In this document: piece by piece, positions 33,160-43,619 of the stretch
How the letters are laid out: every line of letters begins with the position of its first letter
Numbering within the stretch: the stretch's first letter is position 1
NCBI RefSeq assembly: GCF_009807095.1
Contig: NZ_WUCC01000007.1
Location: forward strand, 62,001 to 126,000
Source of the DNA: Rathayibacter sp. VKM Ac-2754
GTDB taxonomy: Bacteria > Actinomycetota > Actinomycetes > Actinomycetales > Microbacteriaceae
DNA: 64,000 nt
Direction of reading: 5' to 3'
Program-made: the position numbers and the translations under genes
Notes under the pieces: generated by a model
Databases searched by the model: none
Told to the model about the DNA's origin: nothing
What the model saw: the letters and a program-made list of their open reading frames with translations, nothing else

Positions 33160-33699
33160 ATGAACGACGACCACATCACCAGCGGCAGCTCCTACACGGG
33201 CGCCGACGACGACGACCGCATGCTCGCGGCGAACGGCACCGGCAGCACCGCGGGCGGCACCCGCGGTGACGTCGGCATGAGCGTCGCCAGCGGCACGAGC
33301 GACGACGGCACCCCCGGAGTCCCCACTCGCGGTGCCCCCGCCCACAGCGGCATCCCGGCCGAGATGCACGACACCGCCTTCGAGCACTCGGGCCGCGAGT
33401 ACGCGCTCGTGCCGTCCGGGCACGAGGAGTGGCAGATCCGGCACCCCGACGGACGCACCGTCGGGCTCCTCGCCGTCATCTCGCACGCGGGCGAGGAGTC
33501 GGAGGCGGTGTTCGTCACCCGTCGCGTCGGCTCCGACGACGCCGTCGCCGAGGGGACGGACTGGCGGGGAATCGTCGCGGCCGTCATCAACGACGAGGCC
33601 GCAGATCAGCGCGATCCCGTGCAGCTCGACCCCACCGTCGAGCACGTCCGCGGCGGTCTGATCGGTCGCGGCCCGGCCGACGTCGACGGCCTCTCCTGA
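33160..33699 (+). CDS. Hypothetical protein with disordered N-terminus
   Basis: 179 residues. Residues 1-65 are Gly/Ser/Thr/Asp-rich low complexity (TSGSSYTGADDDDR, GTGSTAGGTRGD). Residues 68-179 look folded, with GREYALVPSGHEEWQIRHPD, TVGLLAVISHAGEESEAVFV and DWRGIVAAVINDEA. A good GGAGG lies 6-10 bases before the ATG. No family recognised. It diverges from the S4 gene and converges on the pabC-like gene. Confidence 0.6.
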   Translation: MNDDHITSGSSYTGADDDDRMLAANGTGSTAGGTRGDVGMSVASGTSDDGTPGVPTRGAPAHSGIPAEMHDTAFEHSGREYALVPSGHEEWQIRHPDGRTVGLLAVISHAGEESEAVFVTRRVGSDDAVAEGTDWRGIVAAVINDEAADQRDPVQLDPTVEHVRGGLIGRGPADVDGLS

Positions 33700-33711
33700 C
33701 CGGCAGCGCTC

Positions 33712-34587
33712 TCAGCGGGCGAGCAGCGCGGCGTTGATCCGGGAGGAGAGCTCCGCGTCGATGCGGAGCTCCCTCCCGTCGACGGCACGGATCGGAGCGG
33801 CGTTGCGCGCGCTCGAGACCAGCCAGGCGGCGTCGGCGCCCTCGAGGTCCTCGGCCCGGAGGGCCCGGTAGGCCGTCTCGAGCCCGAGGCCGCCGGCGAG
33901 GCCGAACAGGTCGGCCTGCGTCGTGCCGGGCAGCAGTCCGAGGGTCGGCGGGGGCGTCACCAGTGTCCCCGCAGTCAGAACCACCAGGTTCGAGGTCGGC
34001 CCCTCGAGAAGGAGCCCGTCGCTCGAGACGAAGAGCGCGTCGTCCGCCCTGCGCCGCACCGCCTCCCGCGAGGCCGCCCGGTTGACCGCGTACGAGAGCG
34101 TCTTCGCTCCCGCGAGCAGCCACGGCGACGTCTCCTGCACGTCCGAGCGCAGCCCCCGGTCGAGCAGCACGACTCGCACTCCGTCGCGGCGAGCAGGCCC
34201 GAAGTCGGGACTCGTCTGCACGAAGACCAGGCCTGTCGGCCGCCCCTCGCCCTCGATCCCGTGGGTGAGGATCGTCTTGACCATCGCCTCCGGGACCCGC
34301 GGGTGCTCGGCCACCGCGAGCGCGATCGCCTCGAGCCAGGCGTCGCGGTCCGGAGTCGGCAGGTCCAGCATCCGCGCCGATCGCGCGAACCGGTCGAGGT
34401 GCGCATCGAGCGCCTGCAGGCGGCCGTCGACGAGGTTGATCGTCTCGAAGACCCCGTCGCCGCGGGTGAAGCCGAGGTCGGTCGCGTCGATGCCACCGGT
34501 CCCACTCGGGTCGAGGGTGGCACCGGTGCGTGCGTCGCCGGTCTCGAGGGAGGGACGAGCGAGGCGGACGAGGGTCTCAGCGGGCAT
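33712..34587 (-). CDS. pabC: Aminodeoxychorismate lyase-like PLP aminotransferase (class IV)
   Basis: 291 residues, fold-type IV PLP enzyme. LGFTRGDGVFETINLVDGRL is the N-terminal signature, K162 in AGAKTLSYAVNR is the probable Schiff-base lysine, and E195 in LLLEGPTSNLV the conserved Glu. It would convert aminodeoxychorismate to 4-aminobenzoate and pyruvate for folate. A branched-chain or D-amino acid aminotransferase role cannot be excluded from sequence alone. No pabB is in the window. It overlaps the upstream VanZ gene by 11 bases, so the two are translationally coupled. Confidence 0.85.
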   Translation of the reverse strand: MPAETLVRLARPSLETGDARTGATLDPSGTGGIDATDLGFTRGDGVFETINLVDGRLQALDAHLDRFARSARMLDLPTPDRDAWLEAIALAVAEHPRVPEAMVKTILTHGIEGEGRPTGLVFVQTSPDFGPARRDGVRVVLLDRGLRSDVQETSPWLLAGAKTLSYAVNRAASREAVRRRADDALFVSSDGLLLEGPTSNLVVLTAGTLVTPPPTLGLLPGTTQADLFGLAGGLGLETAYRALRAEDLEGADAAWLVSSARNAAPIRAVDGRELRIDAELSSRINAALLAR

Positions 34588-35020
34588 GGGCGGTGCGGTC
34601 CTTCCGGAGGGGGCGGCGGGGGAGCAGGACCACGATCAGCAGTGACCCGAGGAGCGATCCGGTGCCGTTCGAGACGAGGTCGCGGACGTCGGCGACCCGC
34701 GAGGGCAGCCACAGCAGCTGGGCCGTCTCGACCAGCACCGAGACGGCGAGGCCGATCAGCGCGGCGAGGAGGCGGCGGCGCGGAGGCAGCTGCGCGGCGA
34801 GCAGGGCTCCGAGCGGCACGAACATCAGCACGTTCGCCGTGAATTCGGCGACGTCGTAGTCGAACCACGCCGTCAGCGGAGTGGACCCGAGGAACGCGAT
34901 GATCGCGCGGACCAGATCGGAGGACTCGCCCGGCGGCCGCGGGTTCGGAGTCAGCGTGATCAGCGCGATGACGCCGAGCCAGGCGAGCGTCGCGAGGGGG
35001 AGGACTCTCGAGCGGCGCAT
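34577..35020 (-). CDS. VanZ-family membrane protein
   Basis: 147 residues with four hydrophobic segments: VLPLATLAWLGVIALITLTP, EFTANVLMFVPLGALLAAQL, LLAALIGLAVSVLVETAQLL and GSLLGSLLIVVLLP. The NVLMFVPLGALL and ETAQLLWLPSRVADVRDLVSN motifs are the VanZ signature. The function of stand-alone VanZ proteins is unclear; some give low-level teicoplanin resistance. The last codons overlap the start of the pabC-like gene. Confidence 0.88.
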   Translation of the reverse strand: MRRSRVLPLATLAWLGVIALITLTPNPRPPGESSDLVRAIIAFLGSTPLTAWFDYDVAEFTANVLMFVPLGALLAAQLPPRRRLLAALIGLAVSVLVETAQLLWLPSRVADVRDLVSNGTGSLLGSLLIVVLLPRRPLRKDRTAHAR

Positions 35021-35091
35021 CGTCCGATTGTGCCATCCGGACGGTCCTCTCCCGTCGGGCGCGCGCCGCCCGGTGTGGGAGGCTGGAGGGC

Positions 35092-36018
35092 ATGACGGGC
35101 GACGACATCGGCGGCGACGCCGTGCCTCCGCGCCCGCACTTCGACCCCGCCCTCGGCGACGGCTGGGTCGAGATCGGCGACGGGCGGCGCTTCTGGGGCC
35201 GCTTCGGCGCGGCGGGACTGCTGCTGCGCGATCCCGACGGCCGGATCCTCCTCCAGCACCGTGTCAGCTGGAGCCACTTCGGCGATACCTGGGGTCTCCC
35301 GGGCGGCGCCAGGCACCCCGACGAGACCGCCTTCGAGGCCGCCCTGCGCGAGTCGGCGGAGGAGGCCGGCGTCCCACCCGAACTGGTCCTGCCCGTCCTG
35401 GCCAGCGTCGTCACCGTCGGCCCGTGGAGCTACACCACCGTCGTCGCCTCGGCCGTCGAGCACTTCGAGCCGCGGATCATGGACCTCGAGAGCAACGAGC
35501 TGCGCTGGGTCGCGCCCGACGAGGTCGACTCCCTGCCGCTGCACCCGGGCTTCGGCGCCTCCTGGTCCGGGCTCCGCGACCTCGACTCCGAGATGCCGGT
35601 GCTCGTCGTCGACGCGGCGAACGTCGTCGGCTCCCGGCCCGACGGCTGGTGGCGCGATCGTGCCGGAGCCGCGCAGCGCCTCCTCGAGAGCCTCGGCCGC
35701 CTCGCCGCCCTGGGTCTCCCCGGCGACGCGGTGGGCCTCGGCGCCGACACCGCCTGGCCCCGCATCGTCGTGGTCCTCGAGGGCGAGGCCCGCGCGGCCG
35801 ACGCCGGCCGGGCGCTGGCGTCCGCACCGCGATCCCGACTCGTCGTAGAGCAGGCGGAGGGATCGGGCGACGACGCGATCGTCGCCGCGGTCGCCGCTCT
35901 CGGCTCCGTCTGCCGGGTGGTCACCGCCGACCGCGGCCTCATCGCGCGGATCGAGGCGCTCGGCGCCTCGGCGATCGGCCCCCGCACCCTGCTCGACCTG
36001 CTCGACCGCGGGGAATAG
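35092..36018 (+). CDS. NUDIX hydrolase fused to a NYN/PIN-like domain
   Basis: 308 residues. The N-terminal NUDIX domain (about 30-165) has a complete Nudix box, G-x5-E-x7-R-E-x2-E-E-x-G-V, in GGARHPDETAFEAALRESAE and EAGV. The C-terminal ~140 residues read MPVLVVDAANVVGSRPDGWW, then VVVLEGEARAADAGRALA, then SGDDAIVAAVAALG, then CRVVTADRGLIARIEALGA. This D-A-N-V ... D-D ... T-x-D-R-G pattern is that of NYN/YacP-type PIN nucleases, with acidic residues at the usual positions. Nucleotide-sanitising plus RNA-cleaving activities in one protein are inferred. ATG 35092 diverges from the VanZ gene. Confidence 0.85.
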   Translation: MTGDDIGGDAVPPRPHFDPALGDGWVEIGDGRRFWGRFGAAGLLLRDPDGRILLQHRVSWSHFGDTWGLPGGARHPDETAFEAALRESAEEAGVPPELVLPVLASVVTVGPWSYTTVVASAVEHFEPRIMDLESNELRWVAPDEVDSLPLHPGFGASWSGLRDLDSEMPVLVVDAANVVGSRPDGWWRDRAGAAQRLLESLGRLAALGLPGDAVGLGADTAWPRIVVVLEGEARAADAGRALASAPRSRLVVEQAEGSGDDAIVAAVAALGSVCRVVTADRGLIARIEALGASAIGPRTLLDLLDRGE

Positions 36019-36046
36019 CCCGCGTCGCGGCTCGGTTGCATCCTCC

Positions 36047-36454
36047 ATGGCCACGACCACGATGACTCTCGACACCCACGACCAGACCGTCTCCGACGGC
36101 ATCGTCCTGATCGACTTCTGGGCCGCCTGGTGCGGTCCGTGTCGTCAGTTCGCCCCCGTCTTCGAGGCGTCGAGCGACAAGAACGCCGACGTCACCTTCG
36201 CCAAGGTCGACACGGAGGATCAGCAGCAGCTCGCCGCGAGCTACGGCATCTCGTCGATCCCGACCCTCGTGGTCTACCGCGACGGCATCCCGCTGATGGC
36301 GCAGCCCGGCGCGCTCCCCGCTCCGGCCCTCGACAGCCTCATCGAGCAGGTCCGCGGCCTCGACATGGTCGAGGTCCGCAAGCAGTACGACGAGGCGAAG
36401 GCCGCCCAGGAGGCGGGCGAGCCCCAGACGTTCGACCACGGCGCCCAGATCTGA
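36047..36454 (+). CDS. trxA: Thioredoxin
   Basis: 135 residues, a thioredoxin fold with the redox pair C29-C32 in WCGPC, FAKVDTEDQQQLAASYGISS and cis-Pro in SIPTLVVY. The C-terminal ~25-residue tail (VRKQYDEAKAAQEAGEPQT) is longer than in E. coli TrxA. It is a cytoplasmic disulfide reductase, probably working with a thioredoxin reductase or alongside mycothiol. It is 28 bp after the NUDIX-NYN gene, and a strong terminator follows. Confidence 0.93.
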   Translation: MATTTMTLDTHDQTVSDGIVLIDFWAAWCGPCRQFAPVFEASSDKNADVTFAKVDTEDQQQLAASYGISSIPTLVVYRDGIPLMAQPGALPAPALDSLIEQVRGLDMVEVRKQYDEAKAAQEAGEPQTFDHGAQI

Positions 36455-36476
36455 CGCACCGCCCCGCGAACGAGCG

Positions 36477-36509
36477 AACCCCCGGCAGCCGCAGTGGCCG
36501 CCGGGGGTT
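36477..36509. terminator. Intrinsic terminator between trxA and ppc
   Basis: AACCCCCGGC (36477-36486) pairs perfectly with GCCGGGGGTT (36500-36509). It lies 22 bp after trxA and 21 bp after the end of the convergent ppc gene, so it can serve both. Confidence 0.85.
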
Positions 36510-36530
36510 CCGTCGTTCGAGGGGCGTCGA

Positions 36531-39203
<2,673 letters not shown>

Positions 39204-39311
39204 CCGACAGACTTTAGCGATCCCGTGTATCGGGCGGATGACGGGGGCGTCATGATCAGCCCCGTCCCGCGAAGCGCCCACCCGCGAGACCGGACCTGGA
39301 ATGATCGAGGG

Positions 39312-40781
39312 GTGACCGCGACTCCTGCACCTCCCGCACCCACCGTCCAGACCGAGCAGGCCGCCCCCCACGTGGTCGTCCTGTTCGGCGCGGTCGGCGA
39401 TCTGTCCCGGCGCAAGCTCATCCCGGGGATGGCGCATCTGGCGCTCTCGTCCCTGGCGCCCGACCTCCAGATCGTCGGCACCTCGCTCGAGGAGCACGAC
39501 GACGAGTCGTTCCGGGCGTTCGCCAAGCTCGCCTACGACGAGTTCGGCAGCCGCTCGCTGACCCCGGCCCAGTGGGACGAGTTCGCCTCGAAGCTGCGCT
39601 ACGTGCCCCAGTCGGCCGGCCCCGCGGCGCTGGCCGAGGCGGTCACCGAGGCCGAGAAGGTGCTCGGCCCGGACGTCAGCCGGCTGCACTACCTCAGCGT
39701 CCCGCCCAAGGCCGCGCTCTCCGTGGTGCGGATGCTCGCCGAGGCCGGCCTGGTCGAGCGCTCTCGGATCATCATGGAGAAGCCCTTCGGCGTCGACCTC
39801 GAGAGCGCGGTGATCCTCAACGCCGAGCTGCACGAGACCTTCGACGAGCAGCAGATCTTCCGGATCGACCACTTCCTCGGCAAGGAGCCGGCGCAGAACA
39901 TCCTCGCCTTCCGCTTCGCCAACGGCCTCTTCGAGCCGATCTGGAACCGCAACTTCATCGACCACGTGCAGATCGACATCCCCGAGAAGCTCACCCTCGA
40001 CCGCCGTGCCGAGTTCTACGAGTCGACCGGCGCCTACAAGGACATGGTCGTCACCCACCTCTTCCAGGTGCTCGCCTTCATGGCGATGGAGCCGCCGACG
40101 GCCCTCGAGCCCAAGGCGATCAGCGAGGAGAAGAACAAGGTCTTCCGCTCGATGCGGCTGCTCAACCCCGAGAACGTGGTGCGCGGGCAGTACATCGGCT
40201 ACCGCGAGGAGCCGGGGGTCGCCCCCGACTCCGAGACCGACACCTTCGTCGCGCTCAAGTGCGAGATCGACAACTGGCGCTGGGCCGGCGTGCCGTTCTA
40301 CCTCCGCACGGGCAAGCGCATGGCGGAGGGGCAGCGCATCATCTCGATCGCGTTCCGCGAGCCGCCGAAGAGCATGTTCCCGCAGGGCTCCGGAGTCGGC
40401 GCCCACGGCCCCGACCATCTCACGTTCGACCTGGCCGACGCCTCGAAGGTCTCGCTCTCGTTCTACGGCAAGCGCCCGGGCCCGGGTATGCGCCTCGACA
40501 AGCTGAGCATGCAGTTCGCGCTGCAGGAGACGGATCGGGCCGGCGACGCGCTCGAGGCGTACGAGCGTCTCATCCTCGATGCGATGCGCGGCGACCACAC
40601 GCTGTTCACCACCGCCGAGGGCATCGAGCGCCTCTGGGAGGTGTCGGCGCCGCTGCTGCAGGATCCGCCGCCCGTCCGCCTCTACGCCCCCGGATCCTGG
40701 GGCCCGAACGCCATCCACCAGCTGATCGCCCCGCACGCCTGGCGACTCCCGTTCGAGCGAGTCTGGCGCGACAAGCGCTGA
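39312..40781 (+). CDS. zwf: Glucose-6-phosphate 1-dehydrogenase
   Basis: 489 residues from the GTG at 39312. It oxidises glucose 6-P to 6-phosphogluconolactone with NADP+. The Rossmann loop is FGAVGDLSRRKLIPGM; the catalytic motif RIDHFLGKEPAQN has the His and Lys of the active site; EKPFGVDLESA and FVALKCEIDNWRWAGVPFYL are also family signatures. Bases CGAGGG just upstream support the GTG start. It diverges from ppc, and the CDP-alcohol transferase gene starts 15 bases after its stop. Confidence 0.95.
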   Translation: MTATPAPPAPTVQTEQAAPHVVVLFGAVGDLSRRKLIPGMAHLALSSLAPDLQIVGTSLEEHDDESFRAFAKLAYDEFGSRSLTPAQWDEFASKLRYVPQSAGPAALAEAVTEAEKVLGPDVSRLHYLSVPPKAALSVVRMLAEAGLVERSRIIMEKPFGVDLESAVILNAELHETFDEQQIFRIDHFLGKEPAQNILAFRFANGLFEPIWNRNFIDHVQIDIPEKLTLDRRAEFYESTGAYKDMVVTHLFQVLAFMAMEPPTALEPKAISEEKNKVFRSMRLLNPENVVRGQYIGYREEPGVAPDSETDTFVALKCEIDNWRWAGVPFYLRTGKRMAEGQRIISIAFREPPKSMFPQGSGVGAHGPDHLTFDLADASKVSLSFYGKRPGPGMRLDKLSMQFALQETDRAGDALEAYERLILDAMRGDHTLFTTAEGIERLWEVSAPLLQDPPPVRLYAPGSWGPNAIHQLIAPHAWRLPFERVWRDKR

Positions 40782-40795
40782 TCGGGGCAGGCGGC

Positions 40796-41416
40796 GTGGT
40801 GCGCACGGGCGAGGACCGCATCTGGACGGTCCCGAACATCCTCAGCATGGTGCGTCTCGCACTGGTGCCGGTGTTCCTCGTGCTCGTCGTGCAGGGCGAG
40901 GACGCCCTGGCGCTGGTGACGCTCGTCGTCTCGAGCCTCACCGACTACCTCGACGGCTGGATCGCGCGCCGCTTCGACCAGATGACGCGCCTCGGCCGCA
41001 TCCTCGACCCCGCCGCCGATCGGCTCTACATCTTCGCCACCGTCATCGGCCTGGCGTTCCGCGAGCTCGTGCCCTGGTGGCTCGTCGCGGTCCTCGTGGC
41101 GCGCGACCTCCTGCTCGTCGTGCTCGCCGTGATCCTCGCGAACCACGGCTACGGACCGCTGCCGGTGCACCACCTGGGCAAGTTCGCGACCTTCTGCCTC
41201 TTCTACGCCCTCCCGCTGATCATGCTCGGCCAGGCGTTCCCCGCCATCGCGTCCGCGTCGGCGCCGATCGCCTGGGCGTTCGCGCTGTGGGGAGCGTTCC
41301 TCTACTGGTGGGCGGGAATCGTCTACGCGGTGCAGACGCGGGATCTGGTCCGCGGCGCGGGACGAGCGATTCCGGCGTCCGGCGCCCCCTCCGATTCGGA
41401 TACGCTGGACAGGTAG
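40796..41416 (+). CDS. CDP-alcohol phosphatidyltransferase-family protein
   Basis: 206 residues from the GTG at 40796 (a second GTG at 40799 is equally possible). The CDP-alcohol motif D-G-x2-A-R-x8-G-x3-D-x3-D is complete in DGWIARRFDQMTRLGRILDP and AADR. About six membrane helices follow. It is probably a phosphatidylglycerophosphate or cardiolipin synthase-type enzyme; the exact alcohol acceptor cannot be told from sequence. It follows zwf closely and is followed after 10 bases by the FHA gene, so a transcript through to ftsR is likely. Confidence 0.9.
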   Translation: MVRTGEDRIWTVPNILSMVRLALVPVFLVLVVQGEDALALVTLVVSSLTDYLDGWIARRFDQMTRLGRILDPAADRLYIFATVIGLAFRELVPWWLVAVLVARDLLLVVLAVILANHGYGPLPVHHLGKFATFCLFYALPLIMLGQAFPAIASASAPIAWAFALWGAFLYWWAGIVYAVQTRDLVRGAGRAIPASGAPSDSDTLDR

Positions 41417-41426
41417 GAGGTACGTC

Positions 41427-41918
41427 TTGGTCGAGCCCGTGCGCGGAGAGTCATCCGCAGAACCGCTGAAGTCCGAGTCCGTCGAGCTCTCGACCGACAC
41501 GACGCTCACGTTCACCGACGACATCGGCGCGCAGCTCGCTGCGCTCGACAACCGCGCGTCCCGCGAGGAGGCCGAGGCGGTGGGCGCCCTGCCCTCGGGA
41601 TCGGCGCTCCTGGTCGTCCGCCGCGGTCCCAACACGGGTGCGCGGTTCCTTCTCGACACCGACTCCACGACCGTCGGCCGCCACCCCGATGCGGGCATCT
41701 TCCTCGACGACGTCACCGTCTCCCGCCGCCACGCGGAGTTCGTCCGCCGCGGCACGTCCTTCGAGGTCCGCGATCTCGGCTCGCTCAACGGGACCTACTT
41801 CGACGGAGTGCGGATCGAGTCCGCACTCCTCACCGACGGCTCCGAGGTCCAGGTCGGCAAGTTCCGCCTCACCTTCTACGCGTCCCGCGCCGACCTCGTC
41901 GCCGCTCCGGACGCGTAG
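41427..41918 (+). CDS. FHA-domain protein, GarA/OdhI-like
   Basis: 163 residues from a TTG start with GGAGG 8 bases upstream. The FHA domain (about 58-150) carries the phosphothreonine-binding motifs G-R in TVGRHPDAGI, S-x2-H in SRRHAEF and N-G-T in GSLNGTYF. In mycobacterial GarA and corynebacterial OdhI, an N-terminal ETTS motif is phosphorylated by PknB/PknG and switches inhibition of 2-oxoglutarate metabolism. Here the matching segment is STDTTLTFTDDIG, with Thr residues but not the exact motif. The gene lies directly before ftsR, the conserved neighbourhood for OdhI/GarA. Confidence 0.88.
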   Translation: MVEPVRGESSAEPLKSESVELSTDTTLTFTDDIGAQLAALDNRASREEAEAVGALPSGSALLVVRRGPNTGARFLLDTDSTTVGRHPDAGIFLDDVTVSRRHAEFVRRGTSFEVRDLGSLNGTYFDGVRIESALLTDGSEVQVGKFRLTFYASRADLVAAPDA

Positions 41919-41921
41919 ACC

Positions 41922-42626
41922 GTGGGTCGTTCCACCGCGCGGGCCGTCCCGCCGGGCTCGACCGCCCTGCTGGGCATCGGTCAGGTCCTGGCCCGGCTGA
42001 CGTCCGAGTTCCCCGACGTCACGCCGTCCAAGCTCCGCTTCCTCGAGGAGCAGGGCCTCGTCTCCCCGGCGCGCACCGACTCCGGCTACCGCAAGTTCTC
42101 CTCGGCCGACGTCGAGCGTCTGCGGATGATCCTCGCGCTGCAGCGCGACCACTACCTGCCGCTCAAGGTGATCCGCGGCTATCTCGACGACGTCGACGCC
42201 GGTCGCGAGCCGTCTCTGCCCGCCGGTGTCGGCGGTGGTCCCGCGTCGCTGCTCGCCCCTGCCACCCGTCTCACCCGCGACCGGCTGGCGGCCGAGTCGG
42301 GTGCGAGCGGCGCCCTCGTGCAGGAGGCGATCGCGGTCGGTCTCGTGCGCGGCGGCGAGTTCTTCGGCGACGAGGCGGTGACGACGCTCAAGGCGCTCGT
42401 CGAGCTCGGCCGCTCGGGGATCGAGCCGCGGCACCTCCGACCCCTGCGTGTCGCGGTGGAGCGCGAGATGTCCCTCATCGAGAGCGTCGTGGCCTCGAGC
42501 GCTCGACGCCAGGACGCGTCGGGAGCGGTCGGTGCCGCCGAGAACGCGATGGCGCTCGCCTCGCAGCTCGGCACGATCCGCGGCGCCATGGTGCGCAGCG
42601 CCCTCGGTCGACTCTCGCGCTCGTGA
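41922..42626 (+). CDS. ftsR: MerR-family regulator, FtsR-like
   Basis: 234 residues from the GTG at 41922, 3 bases after the FHA gene. The MerR HTH begins GIGQVLARLTSEFPDVTPSK and LRFLEEQGLVSPARTDSGYR, followed by VERLRMILALQRDHYLPLKV. The C-terminal ~120 residues form a helical domain typical of the FtsR group, described in Corynebacterium as an activator of ftsZ expression. Position after an FHA gene and before a second MerR gene matches that cluster. Confidence 0.88.
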   Translation: MGRSTARAVPPGSTALLGIGQVLARLTSEFPDVTPSKLRFLEEQGLVSPARTDSGYRKFSSADVERLRMILALQRDHYLPLKVIRGYLDDVDAGREPSLPAGVGGGPASLLAPATRLTRDRLAAESGASGALVQEAIAVGLVRGGEFFGDEAVTTLKALVELGRSGIEPRHLRPLRVAVEREMSLIESVVASSARRQDASGAVGAAENAMALASQLGTIRGAMVRSALGRLSRS

Positions 42627-42777
42627 CGTGCGCCGGGCCGTCGCCCAGCGGCGAATGCGCGCGAAGGACGCGACACGCCTGCGCCCTCGGCCGGATGTCG
42701 TTTACTCGGCAGCCCCCGGTCGGTACCGTAGGGAGCGCGTTCGGAGGATCCGGCGATCGGAACCGAGAGGCGACAGA

Positions 42778-43323
42778 ATGAGAGAAGTCAGCCGCGACTC
42801 ACGCGGCCAGCGCGACCTCGTCCTGTTCACCGACGGGCTGCCCGATCTCGATGCGCACGCCGGCTACCGCGGCGCCGTCGCCGCCCGGGCCGCCGGGATC
42901 ACCTACCGCCAGCTCGACTACTGGGCCCGCACCGAGCTCGTCGCTCCGACCGTGCGCGGTGCCTCGGGCTCGGGGACGCAGCGCCTCTACGGCTTCCGCG
43001 ACATCCTCGTGCTCAAGCTGGTCAAGCGCCTGCTCGACACCGGCATCTCGCTCCAGCAGATCCGCACGGCGGTCAACCAGCTCCGCGAGTCCGGCGTCGA
43101 CGATCTCGCCCAGACCACGCTGATGAGCGACGGAGCGAGCGTCTACCTCTGCACCTCCAACGACGAGGTCATCGACCTCCTCAGCCGCGGCCAGGGCGTC
43201 TTCGGCATCGCCGTCGGCAAGGTCCTCCGCGAGGTCGAGTCCAGCCTCGTCGACCTCGACCCCCAGACCCTCGACCCCCTGGACGAGCTGGCCCAGCGCC
43301 GCGCCTCCCGCAAGGTCGGCTGA
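42778..43323 (+). CDS. MerR-family regulator, second gene of the FHA-FtsR cluster
   Basis: 181 residues. The MerR HTH has GITYRQLDYWARTELVAPTV and LYGFRDILVLKLVKRLLDTG, then LQQIRTAVNQLRESGVDDLA. The C-terminal half (LAQTTLMSDGASVYLCTSND to the end) is a small effector-like domain shared by this actinobacterial paralogue. No cysteine metal-binding pattern is visible. GAGAGG lies 7-12 bases before the ATG. In relatives a bifunctional nuclease gene sits between the two merR genes; here only a 151-bp spacer does. Confidence 0.88.
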   Translation: MREVSRDSRGQRDLVLFTDGLPDLDAHAGYRGAVAARAAGITYRQLDYWARTELVAPTVRGASGSGTQRLYGFRDILVLKLVKRLLDTGISLQQIRTAVNQLRESGVDDLAQTTLMSDGASVYLCTSNDEVIDLLSRGQGVFGIAVGKVLREVESSLVDLDPQTLDPLDELAQRRASRKVG

Positions 43324-43348
43324 CCCGCCCGTCCGGCCTGCACCGTCC

Positions 43349-43460
43349 GCCCCTCTGCAGCGGCGCCCGAGCATGCTCCTGCCCCTCTGCAGCGGACTCG
43401 AGCATGCCGAGCATGCTCCAGCCCCTCTGCAGCGGGGCCCGAGCGTGCCGAGCATGCTGG
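43349..43460. repeat. Short tandem repeat, about 40-bp unit
   Basis: Three units start at 43349, 43381 and 43421 with GCCCCTCTGCAGCGG and end in CGAGCATGCTCC-type sequence. The first is shortened to 32 bp. The array runs straight into a family A half copy. Confidence 0.85.
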
Positions 43461-43510
43461 TCGAGTAGCCGCCGCAGGCGGCGTATCGAGACCCGTCTCC
43501 CTACGAACTC
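43452..43510. repeat. Family A repeat, left half only (copy 3)
   Basis: It reads GCATGCTGGTCGAGTAGCCG, then GGCGGCGTATCGAGACCC. It ends GTCTCCCTACGAACTC, matching the ATCTCCCTACGAAC variant of the third unit at 31 kb, so the two share a recent ancestor. The right half is absent. Confidence 0.8.
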
Positions 43511-43539
43511 CGGGCACCCACAAGCCCCTCATGGGCAAC

Positions 43540-43606
43540 GAGGGAACCCCGGCCCGTCGAGGGATCCAGCCCTTGCGGGCGGCCTCGACGGTCCGCGGTT
43601 CCCTCG
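43540..43606. terminator. Long hairpin between convergent merR and parA genes
   Basis: GAGGGAACC (43540-43548) pairs with GGTTCCCTC (43598-43606), and inside it CCGTCGAGG (43554-43562) pairs with CCTCGACGG (43583-43591). It lies 14 bases after the parA stop on the minus strand, so it probably terminates both genes. Confidence 0.7.
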
Positions 43607-43619
43607 GTCCGTCCCGCGG

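Noticed and set aside
43349-43460. CRISPR array
   Set aside because: Three units of GCCCCTCTGCAGCGG with short and related spacers, no cas genes and irregular spacing; it is a simple tandem repeat.
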